The translations under genes and the position numbers were made by a program. Below, piece by piece: positions 18,288 to 27,348 of a DNA stretch of 64,000 bases (the first letter of the stretch is position 1; every line of letters starts with the position of its first letter). The DNA comes from Oceanospirillaceae bacterium (GTDB taxonomy: Bacteria > Pseudomonadota > Gammaproteobacteria > Pseudomonadales > Balneatricaceae), in the NCBI GenBank assembly GCA_013215375.1, contig JABSRB010000013.1:1-64000 (forward strand), in the 5' to 3' direction. The notes under the pieces are model-generated. The model was not told the DNA's origin. It saw only the letters and a program-made list of their open reading frames with translations, and did no database searches.

Positions 18288-19214
18288 ATGGGATTCAAAA
18301 AAGCCTCCTTAACAGGCCAGCTAGCGGATATCGACATCAAGTTATTACGCATTTTCAAAGCGGTTGTTGATGCTCAGGGCGTCACGGCAGCAGAAGCGCC
18401 ATTAAATTTGGCTAATTCTACTATTTCAAATTACCTTGCTGAATTAGAAAAAAGATTGGGGATGCGTTTATGTGAACGCGGGCGCAAAGGCTTTGTCGTC
18501 ACGCAACAAGGTCAATTTGTGTATGACGCTGCGATAGAATTACTGGCTGCCCTAAAAAAATTTCGCAATACCATTAATGACTCCCATCAGTCACTTCAGG
18601 GAGAGCTGCATATTATTTGTGCGGAACATACTTTGGGTAAAGCCAATTATTGTATTGTAAAAGCTATCGATGATTTTTTAAATATAGCACCGGATGTCAA
18701 TATTAACATTAGTGTGATGGAGTCAAATTCAATTGTCAGCGCGATCGGCGATAACCAAGCGGATATCGGAATTACTGTCCCACTGCAAAATCACCAGCAG
18801 TTAAATAGCGCCACACTATTTAGTGAGCAAATGCTGTTATATTGTGCCAGTGTACATCCCCTATTTACAATGCCCCAATCTCAGTTGAACGATACTGATT
18901 TATCGATTTTCAAGTTCGTAGAATCACCGCGTTTAAGAGCGGGACAAGAGCCACATTTAGATATGAAAAACTGGAAGAAAGTAAGTCGTGCTCATCATCA
19001 AGAGGCCAGAATGTCATTAATACTTAGTGGCCACTATCTAGGATTTTTACCCGAACAACTTGTAGCTCAGTGGGGATTAACGGATCAATTAAAACCATTG
19101 TTACCGAACAAGTATGGCTATACCAATGAATTCAAAGTGATTTCTAACAAAAACTCGAGTAATCAATCACTGATAAATATATTCAACAAAGTGCTTAAGC
19201 AAAATATTTTATAG
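18288..19214 (+). CDS. LysR-type transcriptional regulator
   Basis: 308 residues: N-terminal winged helix (about 15-75; LRIFKAVVDAQGVTAAEAPLNLANSTIS) and a C-terminal periplasmic-binding-like effector domain (about 95-300). It lies divergent from gabD-gabT across a 204-base gap and 8 bases before a DMT transporter on its own strand. LysR regulators commonly control a divergent neighbour, so gabDT and the exporter are both candidate targets; this is inferred from position. Confidence 0.9.
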   Translation: MGFKKASLTGQLADIDIKLLRIFKAVVDAQGVTAAEAPLNLANSTISNYLAELEKRLGMRLCERGRKGFVVTQQGQFVYDAAIELLAALKKFRNTINDSHQSLQGELHIICAEHTLGKANYCIVKAIDDFLNIAPDVNINISVMESNSIVSAIGDNQADIGITVPLQNHQQLNSATLFSEQMLLYCASVHPLFTMPQSQLNDTDLSIFKFVESPRLRAGQEPHLDMKNWKKVSRAHHQEARMSLILSGHYLGFLPEQLVAQWGLTDQLKPLLPNKYGYTNEFKVISNKNSSNQSLINIFNKVLKQNIL

Positions 19215-19222
19215 GATTAACA

Positions 19223-20104
19223 ATGTCTTTTACGTTATCAAAAGCCGCACCTTTTATATTTGTCTGGCTATGGAGCACTGGATTTATTGGTGCTAAGTAC
19301 GGCCTACCTTATATAGAGCCGTTTTTTATGCTGCTGGTGCGATTTTCTTTAGTGGTCTGCATTTTTATATTTCTAGTCACTCTCTATAAGTCATCCTGGA
19401 TTGGCTTTAAAGAGAGTGGCCAGCAAATAATCATAGGTGCGCTAATTCATGGTGCATATCTTGGCGGGGTATTTTTCGCCATTAATGAGGGCATAGCTGC
19501 GGGAGTCGCCGCTGTTATTGTCGGTTTGCAACCACTAGTCACTAGTTTTATTGGCAAAGTATTTCTTAACCAACCTTTAAACATCAAACAAGCAATAGGG
19601 TTAACCTTAGGTTTTTTAGGTATCTCTTTGGTAATATTAGAAAAAATAGATATCGCAGCTACGCAGTTTAGCTTCTCAGGTCTGCTAGCTTGTATTATTG
19701 CCCTGTTTAGCATTTCCATCGGCACTGTGTTACAAAAACACTTAGCCAGTAAAACACCTTTATTAACCGGCTCCTTTTATCAATATATAGGCGCTATCAT
19801 GGTGGTCAGTCTATTGAGCTTTAATTTAGAGGATCAGCAATTTACATTGACATGGGAGCTCGCTATCGCGATGACATGGCTAATTTTTGGCTTGTCTGTA
19901 TTGGCTATCTTATTGCTGCTTTATATGATTCGAGAAGGCGAAGTTGCTAAAGTAACCAGCTATTTCTATTTGGTCCCCCCTGTTGCACTTTTTCAAACCT
20001 GGTTAATATTTGATGAGAAACTAGGCATCATGGCTATGACAGGTACCCTACTGACTATCCTTGCGGTAATTATGGTGGTGAAATACCAATCAGATTCTTC
20101 ATAA
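19223..20104 (+). CDS. EamA/DMT-family transporter
   Basis: 293 residues with ten predicted helices in two EamA repeats, typical of drug/metabolite transporters. Example segments: FIFVWLWSTGFIGAKYGLPY and the second-repeat motif LASKTPLLTGSFYQYIGA. Substrate unknown. Only 8 bases separate it from the LysR gene, so the two are probably co-transcribed. Confidence 0.9.
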   Translation: MSFTLSKAAPFIFVWLWSTGFIGAKYGLPYIEPFFMLLVRFSLVVCIFIFLVTLYKSSWIGFKESGQQIIIGALIHGAYLGGVFFAINEGIAAGVAAVIVGLQPLVTSFIGKVFLNQPLNIKQAIGLTLGFLGISLVILEKIDIAATQFSFSGLLACIIALFSISIGTVLQKHLASKTPLLTGSFYQYIGAIMVVSLLSFNLEDQQFTLTWELAIAMTWLIFGLSVLAILLLLYMIREGEVAKVTSYFYLVPPVALFQTWLIFDEKLGIMAMTGTLLTILAVIMVVKYQSDSS

Positions 20105-20163
20105 AAGCTGCTATTGCCTGATAAAGCAGCCTCTGCTACTAGTAACATTAAGGCTGCACTGTT

Positions 20164-22074
20164 TTACAAAGCAATTTCTAGATCTGAGCGGGCATAGCTA
20201 CAGCAAGGTAAAAACTCACCATTTTTAATGTCCTCTTCATCTAATACTTGGGCATTTGGTGCATAAACATCACCACTCAGTAACTGACTATTACAAGTTC
20301 CACAAATACCCGCCAGACAACTGTAATCTACGTAAACTCCCGCCTCTTCAGCGGCTTCTAAAACGGTTTGACTCGTCCCTATTTCCACCTCAATATCGCT
20401 ATTTACAAATTTCACTGTATAGGTTGTATTACCTTCATTTTGTAAAGGCTCTAAAACATCAACATTAAAACTCTCTTGCGCGTACTGCTCCTCTGGTAAC
20501 CCTAAGGCCACTAACCCATTTTTAGCATGTTGCATAAAGGTATCGGGACCACAGACTAATACGTCCCTCTCTAATAAATCAGGACAGTGCTTAAGCAGCA
20601 TAGGGGCAGACAACCGCCCGATGCTAGTATCAATCAAGCTTTGATCACTTCTGGTTTCACGGGTGATATTAATTGAGAGATGTGAAATTGTTATGCGCTT
20701 TAGCAACAGCTCTATTTCATTAAATGCAATCAGATCAGCTGCGCTCTTAGCACTGTGGTGAAAATGCAGATCAATATTTAAGGCACTATCAGCAATAAAC
20801 CTAAGGATAGATAACATGGGAGTTATCCCAGAACCTGCTGATAGTAGCAATATTTTAGAGCGCGTATCATGTTGTAAGTGGAATTTCCCACTGGGCGCAG
20901 TGCAACTTAAAGATGATCCTACGGCAAAGTGTTCGTGTAAGAAGTTAGAGACGATACCGCCTTCTACTCTTTTAATGGTTAAAGCCAGTGTATCTGGTCG
21001 TGATGGGCTAGATGAAAGTGTATAACAACGCTGATAAGTGACTTTGTCTATCTCTAAACTAATAGTGATAAATTGACCAGGTAAATAGTTAAAGCGGATC
21101 ATTGGGTCAGCACAGAATACAAAAGTTTTCACATCTGCAGTTTCATCATAAACCGCGATGCAGCGCAATAGCTGCTTTGCGACGACAATCCTGCTATTTG
21201 ACAGTGTTAATTGTTGGGATAACCTTCGACTAGCCGACGGCCAGTTATCGATATACTGAGGTTGTTGCTTGATCTCAAGTATTTCAACTTTATCGCCCAA
21301 TCTTATCATGCCACTATTGAGCGCAAGCATGTTTTCACCGAAAATCACATCGCTACCCGCACTTTCTTTACGATAAGTGGTTAACGTTTTTAATGGCTCA
21401 AGACCTTTATCCAGGGTATGAGTCGCAGGGTCTACAGTGGTAAATATGCATCGACTACAAGGTTTGGTAAGCGCAAAAGTAACTTCGCCGATCTTGATTT
21501 TGGCCCATCCGTCTTCAGCCCAGGCAATACTGCCACTAACAGTAATATTTGGCCGAAAATTCAGCATGGTGACTGGACTTAAAAGTCGATCGTTTAGGTG
21601 CTCTAACGATGTTTGGTTAACTAATAATAGTGGAAAACCATCGGCAAAACCGACAGTGTGCTCTATATGATCAACCACTTTTCGCGTCGATTTCTCCCCA
21701 AAATAGATAAGCCTTAGTGGCTCGCCAAGTAAATCACTCACCCACTTATTCGCTTCAGGGCTACACTCTTGACCTAACAGCTTAGTGCCCCACACCGAAG
21801 TGCTATGGTATTGACTAGAGAAATCAGCCGCATCCAGGGCAAGAGCGTCACAACTTGGGTGATGTAATACCAAGTTATTGTTAATTAGCTCACATTGAAT
21901 ACTGGTTATCTTAGGATGGGTTCGCCCGGTGATAAAGGTGCCATCTAATTTGACTAACATGTACTGTCTGTCACCTTGCAGCCCATCTGTAGTCACATAA
22001 ATACTTTCGCTGTCGATGGCTGCAGCTGACTTAAGGGGATATATAGAGAGAGAACTAACATAAACATTCGACAT
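20164..22074 (-). CDS. MOSC - flavin reductase - 2Fe-2S ferredoxin fusion (YcbX-like, self-contained)
   Basis: 636 residues in three parts. Residues 1-265: MOSC N-terminal barrel and MOSC domain with the probable molybdenum-cofactor Cys in KPCSRCIFTTVDP. About 300-530: FAD/NAD(P)H reductase (RCYTLSSSPS for FAD, LLSAGSGITPMLS for NAD). About 550-636: plant-type ferredoxin with CLAGICGTC and a last Cys in PCCS. Known: E. coli YcbX has MOSC plus ferredoxin and reduces N-hydroxylated bases with electrons from a separate reductase. Here the reductase is built in, so electrons could pass NAD(P)H to FAD to FeS to Mo within one chain. Substrate by analogy only. Confidence 0.9.
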   Translation of the reverse strand: MSNVYVSSLSIYPLKSAAAIDSESIYVTTDGLQGDRQYMLVKLDGTFITGRTHPKITSIQCELINNNLVLHHPSCDALALDAADFSSQYHSTSVWGTKLLGQECSPEANKWVSDLLGEPLRLIYFGEKSTRKVVDHIEHTVGFADGFPLLLVNQTSLEHLNDRLLSPVTMLNFRPNITVSGSIAWAEDGWAKIKIGEVTFALTKPCSRCIFTTVDPATHTLDKGLEPLKTLTTYRKESAGSDVIFGENMLALNSGMIRLGDKVEILEIKQQPQYIDNWPSASRRLSQQLTLSNSRIVVAKQLLRCIAVYDETADVKTFVFCADPMIRFNYLPGQFITISLEIDKVTYQRCYTLSSSPSRPDTLALTIKRVEGGIVSNFLHEHFAVGSSLSCTAPSGKFHLQHDTRSKILLLSAGSGITPMLSILRFIADSALNIDLHFHHSAKSAADLIAFNEIELLLKRITISHLSINITRETRSDQSLIDTSIGRLSAPMLLKHCPDLLERDVLVCGPDTFMQHAKNGLVALGLPEEQYAQESFNVDVLEPLQNEGNTTYTVKFVNSDIEVEIGTSQTVLEAAEEAGVYVDYSCLAGICGTCNSQLLSGDVYAPNAQVLDEEDIKNGEFLPCCSYARSDLEIAL

Positions 22075-22659
22075 GATTTACCTGTGTATAAATTTTCTAT
22101 ATTCATTGTAAAGACAAGGCTAGACGTTATTTAACACAAGAGTAACATAGTTACTGGCTCTAACAATTCACCCGCTTATTACTCTGCAACTAAGAACAAT
22201 TAGAATTCACTTAAACTTATATTTTTAGATAAAATACACAATAATTCACGCCCAATAACTTGTCCTTTCGGATTTTCAAATCAGAGCAACAACGTACATA
22301 ACCCTAAAATTGGTTTTCCCATTCATAGTAGCCAAAACAAATAGCTCTTCGCCCTAAATATTAATTTGTCATTGTTTCTTGCTCAAGCCTTATCTGTAAA
22401 AACCGCCGCATAGTCCCGACATCATAAGTAAATATTTCAGTGAATACACATAAAATAATCGTCATTGTGTTGGCTTGCCAAGACACTTTGATTGGTGTCT
22501 TTATCTTATTGAAAACACACATTAAACCATTTAAAATTGTTGTGCACTAGCACTGTAAACACAGCTTTACTCCGTGTATATTATAGCCAGCAGTTTTGAT
22601 TCACATCTATACAATCACATTTAATGCAGGGTGCATTAGATCAACCTCATGGATAAATA
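22075..22659. other. 585-base gap without a recognised gene
   Basis: Divergent promoter region between the MOSC fusion and the GGDEF/EAL gene. No convincing reading frame with a ribosome site. One structure stands out: TAATGCA (22622-22628), GGG, TGCATTA (22632-22638), a perfect 7-bp inverted repeat 21 bases before the GGDEF/EAL start that could be an operator. Confidence 0.4.
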
Positions 22660-24303
22660 ATGAGACCAATTGTACCTTTTATTAAAAAGCTGAATAGCCG
22701 CTGGCAAAACTTTCCTGCTTCGACTAAAGAACATTCTATGGTCATTATTGCCTCTGCGGGGTTATTTTACTGCTTCCAAAGGTATGACGCTTTTGAGATG
22801 TTAATTAACTTTTCCCGCAAACATGAAAACATTGAGCTTGATGAATTATTTTTATTACTTATGACCAGCTCCTTTACCTTGATTTTCATTAACTACCGCA
22901 ATAATAGCTTCCTCAAAAAAGAAATAACCCGAAGGATCAAAGTTGAGAAAAAAATCAAGAAAATGGCCTTTTACGATGGCCTGACAGGCCTCGCCAATAG
23001 AGAGCTTTGTGATGAGCATCTTAAGCAGCGTTTAAATCAAGCTGAACGTTCTAATACAAAAACAGCCGTACTCTTTATTGATCTCGACAATTTCAAAGAG
23101 GTAAATGATAGTTTCGGTCATGCCTATGGAGACGAGCTTTTAATTCAATTTTCTAAACGAGTCCAATCTGAACTCAGAGATGATAGTAGTTTGTCCAGAA
23201 TATCAGGGGATGAATTTATTATATTGTTAGGCACAATAGAAAACCCAACCAGTATTAGCATTCTCGCGGAACGGATTTTAAGCATACTCAGTACGCCCTT
23301 CTCCTTACATGGACATGATGCATATATAGGCATGAGTATGGGTATTGCCGTTTATCCTGATGACGGACTAACCGCGACGGACCTCATTAAACAAGCCGAT
23401 ATAGCAATGTACCACGCGAAAACGCAAGGGAAAAACACCTACCGCTTCTTTTCAGCAGAGCTTGATCAACAGGCCAAAGATAAATTCAGCATCCGCACTC
23501 ACTTAAAACAAGCACTCGCTAACCACGAGTTTTCACTCGCCTACCAACCTATTATCAATACTGCCAGCCAAAAAATAACCGGGGCTGAAGTGTTGCTTCG
23601 CTGGAACAATCCGGAACTCGGTCAAATTCCTCCCGATGTATTTATTCCAATTGCCGAGGAAAATGGTCTAATTTCTACTATTGGTGATTGGGTATTAAAT
23701 GAAGCTTGTCAACAAAACAAAGCATGGCAAAAGCAAGGATACGATCCCATTATTATGTCGGTTAACATATCGGCTCGCCAATTAAGTTATAGTAAGTTTA
23801 TATCTTCCGTCATTGGTAGCCTAAGGAACAGTAAACTTGATGCTCAATACTTAGAATTAGAATTGACCGAAACAACGGTAATGAAGGATGTAAACACCGC
23901 CATTAAACGCTTAGACATGCTGCATAAATTAGGGATTAAGCTAACACTAGATAATTTTGGGACTGGCTATTCCTCAATGACGCATATCAGTAGACTCAAA
24001 TTAAACAGAATAAAGATTGATCGTAGCTTTATCCGCAATATATCTAGCAACCTTGAGCAAAACATAACGATCAATGCCATTATTTCTCTGGCGAAAAATC
24101 TTAACCTGAAACTAACCGCAGAAGGCATTGAAAACGAACAGCAACTCAATTTCATTGCTAATAGCAGCTGTGATTGCGTGCAGGGTTTTTTCTATGCAAA
24201 AGGCATTTGCGCCAGTGAATTTGAGCAGATGCTGAAACAGCCGCAATTTACCAACAGCGACTTACCCATTATGATGACACTTTCCAACAGCGTCAGTGCC
24301 TAA
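22660..24303 (+). CDS. membrane GGDEF-EAL protein with altered active sites
   Basis: 547 residues: two hydrophobic N-terminal segments (about 27-47 and 62-80), GGDEF domain (about 105-265) and EAL domain (about 275-535). The cyclase signature reads SGDEF (182-186), which is tolerated in some active cyclases. The EAL triad is EVL (310-312), and DDFGTGYSS is DNFGTGYSS (Asn432 for a metal-binding Asp). Known: both Asp residues bind the catalytic metals, so phosphodiesterase activity is probably impaired. Inference: a cyclase, or a c-di-GMP-binding regulator. Confidence 0.9.
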   Translation: MRPIVPFIKKLNSRWQNFPASTKEHSMVIIASAGLFYCFQRYDAFEMLINFSRKHENIELDELFLLLMTSSFTLIFINYRNNSFLKKEITRRIKVEKKIKKMAFYDGLTGLANRELCDEHLKQRLNQAERSNTKTAVLFIDLDNFKEVNDSFGHAYGDELLIQFSKRVQSELRDDSSLSRISGDEFIILLGTIENPTSISILAERILSILSTPFSLHGHDAYIGMSMGIAVYPDDGLTATDLIKQADIAMYHAKTQGKNTYRFFSAELDQQAKDKFSIRTHLKQALANHEFSLAYQPIINTASQKITGAEVLLRWNNPELGQIPPDVFIPIAEENGLISTIGDWVLNEACQQNKAWQKQGYDPIIMSVNISARQLSYSKFISSVIGSLRNSKLDAQYLELELTETTVMKDVNTAIKRLDMLHKLGIKLTLDNFGTGYSSMTHISRLKLNRIKIDRSFIRNISSNLEQNITINAIISLAKNLNLKLTAEGIENEQQLNFIANSSCDCVQGFFYAKGICASEFEQMLKQPQFTNSDLPIMMTLSNSVSA

Positions 24304-24379
24304 GAGCCTTTACAAAAAAAGGCTACTAGCGATTATTTCCTACTTAACTTACGAATAACAATGCACCGATATTTACCGC

Positions 24380-25606
24380 TTATTGTTTACTATCGTTAGA
24401 CTCGAATAAGCTTTGTATAGGCACATTTAATAGTTGGTACTGATGCTCTTTAAGCGTGGTCAGTTTTGTATCTAATAAGCTTATCCACGACTCTGGGTGC
24501 TCTTCTAGAGAAGGATTGGGGACTGGCCAAGGTAAGATGCTCTTTAGCTCTTCTAAGCTCAGTACATTCAAATCACGCGCTAATATGTATTCGCCCTGCT
24601 CAGTACGACAAATAATTTGAGCATCCAATAATAATTGCTGATACTCATCCCAGCGCTGCTGATTTAATCCCGCTACAGAGGCAAGTAATATTTCATCACT
24701 GACAGCAATTCCCTGTCGCTGCGCCTGCCACAGCTTTCTCAAGACACCAACTACAGTGTGCAAGTTAGATTGGAACCCGCCCGAGGCACTTGTATTGTAA
24801 ACCGTTAGCAAACGGGTTAATTCAGCCCCCAATAGAATAATTATCCAAGTAATAAATATCCAGACAAGAAACAAAGGCACTGCAGCAAAAGCGCCATAGA
24901 TCAATTTGTAAGAGGGAAATTGAACGGCAAACATGGCAAATGCACGTTTGGCAATTTCAAACAATATAGCGACAACTACGGCTCCTATTAGTGCATTTTT
25001 AAAAGGGACGCGACAATTGGGAACGGCGGAGTACAGCAACGAAAATGCAGCGATTGAAAAAGTCACTGGCAGTAATAATAAGAGATTACTGCGCCCGATA
25101 ATCGCCGTCGCCTCTGATACAAATGACAGAGAAGCAATATAGGAAGATATCAGTAAACCCAATCCGATCAAAATGGGTCCCAAGCTTAAAATGGCCCAAT
25201 ACAATAAAAAGCTCGACATCCCTTTTCGTGAATATTTAACCCGCCAGATACGGTTAAACGCCGCCTCAATGCTTTTCATCATCATCACTGAGGTAACAAA
25301 CAGAAAGATGACACCCACTGCCGTTAATTTACTTGCTTGCGCTGTGAAATCTTTAAGGTAGCTTTGTACCACTTCGCCCGTGGCGGGGACAAAATTTGAA
25401 AAAATCCAGCCCTGTACAGAATCCCCCACACCTTGAAAGGTAGGCACCAATGCTAACACTGAATAAGTCACTGTCATCAATGGCACCACTGCAAATAATG
25501 TGGTGTAAGTCAGTGCTGAAGCGTTAACGATGCCACCATTAGCACGAAACTGCGCTATTAGTGTTTTAATGAAGACCCACCCATGTACTAAGTATTTATA
25601 TTTCAT
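24380..25606 (-). CDS. YihY/BrkB family inner-membrane protein
   Basis: 408 residues; six hydrophobic helices in the first 280 residues with family signatures NASALTYTTLFAVVPLMTV, FNRIWRV, GAFAAVPLFLVWIF and LLGAELTRLL, then a soluble C-terminal winged-helix-like region. Previously called ribonuclease BN in error; true function unknown. The ATG at 25606 is preferred to an in-frame TTG at 25624. Confidence 0.9.
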   Translation of the reverse strand: MKYKYLVHGWVFIKTLIAQFRANGGIVNASALTYTTLFAVVPLMTVTYSVLALVPTFQGVGDSVQGWIFSNFVPATGEVVQSYLKDFTAQASKLTAVGVIFLFVTSVMMMKSIEAAFNRIWRVKYSRKGMSSFLLYWAILSLGPILIGLGLLISSYIASLSFVSEATAIIGRSNLLLLLPVTFSIAAFSLLYSAVPNCRVPFKNALIGAVVVAILFEIAKRAFAMFAVQFPSYKLIYGAFAAVPLFLVWIFITWIIILLGAELTRLLTVYNTSASGGFQSNLHTVVGVLRKLWQAQRQGIAVSDEILLASVAGLNQQRWDEYQQLLLDAQIICRTEQGEYILARDLNVLSLEELKSILPWPVPNPSLEEHPESWISLLDTKLTTLKEHQYQLLNVPIQSLFESNDSKQ

Positions 25607-25756
25607 AATATCTCTTAACAACAATAAATGAGGCAGTGCCTAATTCATCAAAAGTTATTTCACAGCACTGGGACTGTGCACTGATTAGTGTCAAAATAAT
25701 CGCTTCAATAAATGAAGGGAGTTAGCTTACACCTAAAGCTTAATTAATTATCGCGA

Positions 25757-25780
25757 CAAACCCATCTAAAGATGGTTTTT
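25757..25780 (+). terminator. orphan Rho-independent terminator
   Basis: CCATCT (25762-25767), AA, AGATGG (25770-25775), then five T, flanked by an A-run. It points rightward, but no rightward gene precedes it; the 130 bases upstream hold no credible frame. It may end a small RNA or act as an attenuator in the arsC leader. Confidence 0.55.
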
Positions 25781-25917
25781 AGATTGCCCGAGGTTATTTC
25801 CTAGGTACAATAACGACATAACATCTTTGGTAATATTCTTTAGCCAGAGCATCGCCAGTTAACAGGTTTCACAAATTGCGCAGGCTTTTCTGAGACTACT
25901 TTTATAGAGTACCTATT

Positions 25918-26265
25918 GTGAGCCAAGTAAAAATATACCACAACCCACGCTGTTCTAAATCAAGACAAACACTTGAAATACTTAAACAACAAGGTATTGA
26001 ACCGGTGATTGTAGAATATTTGAAGCAGCCGTTAACAACAGCAGAAATTCAAGCCATTTTGCAGGCGTTGGATATCACTGCCCATCAGTTATTAAGGGTA
26101 AAAGAGGCGGAATATAAACAGCACTCACTGAGCCGACAAAGTAGTGAAACACAAATCATTGACGCGATGCTCGCCTCACCAAAATTAATCGAGCGCCCTA
26201 TTGTGACCAACAATGGTCGTGCTCGTATTGGTCGCCCTCCTGAATCTGTCTTAGAAATACTTTAA
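25918..26265 (+). CDS. arsC: arsenate reductase (glutaredoxin-coupled ArsC)
   Basis: 115-residue ArsC of the Spx/ArsC thioredoxin fold, with catalytic Cys in NPRCSKSRQTLEIL and the arginine trio around RPIVTNNGRARIGRPPE. It starts at GTG. No arsR or arsB is nearby; instead it begins a cluster arsC-wrbA-DUF2069 seen in other gammaproteobacteria (from general knowledge), so it may be a housekeeping YfgD-type member rather than part of an arsenic operon. Two bases separate it from wrbA. Confidence 0.9.
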   Translation: MSQVKIYHNPRCSKSRQTLEILKQQGIEPVIVEYLKQPLTTAEIQAILQALDITAHQLLRVKEAEYKQHSLSRQSSETQIIDAMLASPKLIERPIVTNNGRARIGRPPESVLEIL

Positions 26266-26267
26266 CC

Positions 26268-26870
26268 ATGAATGACTCAAACAGTCCTTATATACTAGTC
26301 CTCTATTACTCTCGCTCTGGTGCCATAGAAAACATGGCGCAACACATTGCACTAGGCGTTGAAAAATCGGGCATGCAAACACTGCTACGTACCGTTCCCG
26401 ACATTTCCAGTAACTGTGAGGCGAGTACGCCAAAGGTGCCTGCTAAAGGTGCTGTATATTGCACGCAACAAGAACTTGCCAATTGTAGTGGTCTTATTTT
26501 AGGTAGCCCTAGCCATTTTGGTAATATGTCGGCCGCCATGAAGTACTTTTTAGACGGCTCATCTAGTAGTTGGATGTCAGGCGCATTAATCGGAAAACCT
26601 GCGGCTGTTTTTAGTGCCAGCTCTAGTTTGCACGGTGGCCAAGAAAGCACCTTGTTATCAATGATGTTGCCATTATTCCACCACGGTATGTTAATGACAG
26701 GCATCCCCTACAGCGCCAGTGAATTGATTAATACTAAATCTGGTGGTACGCCTTATGGAGCCACCCATGTATCGGGTAAAGACAGTGACAGAACGTTAGA
26801 TCAAGATGAAATAAACTTGTGCAAAACACTTGGATCAAGGGTTGGGAGCATCGCTAAAAAATTAATCTAA
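26268..26870 (+). CDS. wrbA: NAD(P)H:quinone oxidoreductase, WrbA type
   Basis: 200-residue flavodoxin-like protein. FMN phosphate loop: YYSRSGAIENMA. Further WrbA features: GSPSHFGNMSAAMKYFLDG, SASSSLHGGQESTLLSMM and HHGMLMTGIPYS. Known role: FMN-dependent two-electron reduction of quinones, tetrameric. Tightly linked to arsC (2-base gap) and followed by the DUF2069 gene. Confidence 0.92.
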   Translation: MNDSNSPYILVLYYSRSGAIENMAQHIALGVEKSGMQTLLRTVPDISSNCEASTPKVPAKGAVYCTQQELANCSGLILGSPSHFGNMSAAMKYFLDGSSSSWMSGALIGKPAAVFSASSSLHGGQESTLLSMMLPLFHHGMLMTGIPYSASELINTKSGGTPYGATHVSGKDSDRTLDQDEINLCKTLGSRVGSIAKKLI

Positions 26871-26925
26871 GTAATATTATCATTATTAACTTTTCATCCA
26901 TTTCCCAATTTATTGAGCAACAACC

Positions 26926-27345
26926 ATGAGCTTAAAAGCCAAAGTTTTACCACCGATCAGTTTTTTAAAACCGCGAGTGAAATTATGTCGTTATCTCACT
27001 GTTGGTTGTTATTTTTCGTTGCTTATCAGCTTCAGTGCCTGGTATTTAATCATACATCCAGTTAATACCGCCAATCCTTGGGTCATTTGGCTACTGCACT
27101 TTTTACCTTTAGCCGCTTTCATTAAAGTGATTCAAACCGGTAATCCACGTGGACATGCCTGGTTGTGCTTTTTATTAATTCTCTACTTTAATGAAGCAGT
27201 ATTAGCAGCCACGACGGTGGTAAGCTCTATGTGGTACGGTATATTTAATACACTCATGGTGACGGTATTGTTTATAAGTGCAATGATGTACGCTCGCTGG
27301 GCGGGCCAATATGCCAGACATCCACAACGACATACAAGCGACTAA
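26926..27345 (+). CDS. DUF2069 inner-membrane protein
   Basis: 139 residues with four hydrophobic helices (about 27-47, 55-70, 80-95, 100-122). It matches DUF2069, typically found next to wrbA in gammaproteobacteria. Function unknown. The stop is 3 bases before the next start, so the four genes from arsC on are likely one operon. Confidence 0.8.
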   Translation: MSLKAKVLPPISFLKPRVKLCRYLTVGCYFSLLISFSAWYLIIHPVNTANPWVIWLLHFLPLAAFIKVIQTGNPRGHAWLCFLLILYFNEAVLAATTVVSSMWYGIFNTLMVTVLFISAMMYARWAGQYARHPQRHTSD

Positions 27346-27348
27346 TAA

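Noticed and set aside
24304-24324. AGCCTTT/AAAGGCT hairpin after the GGDEF-EAL gene as a terminator
   Set aside because: The stem is short and followed by no T-run on the plus strand; too weak to list.
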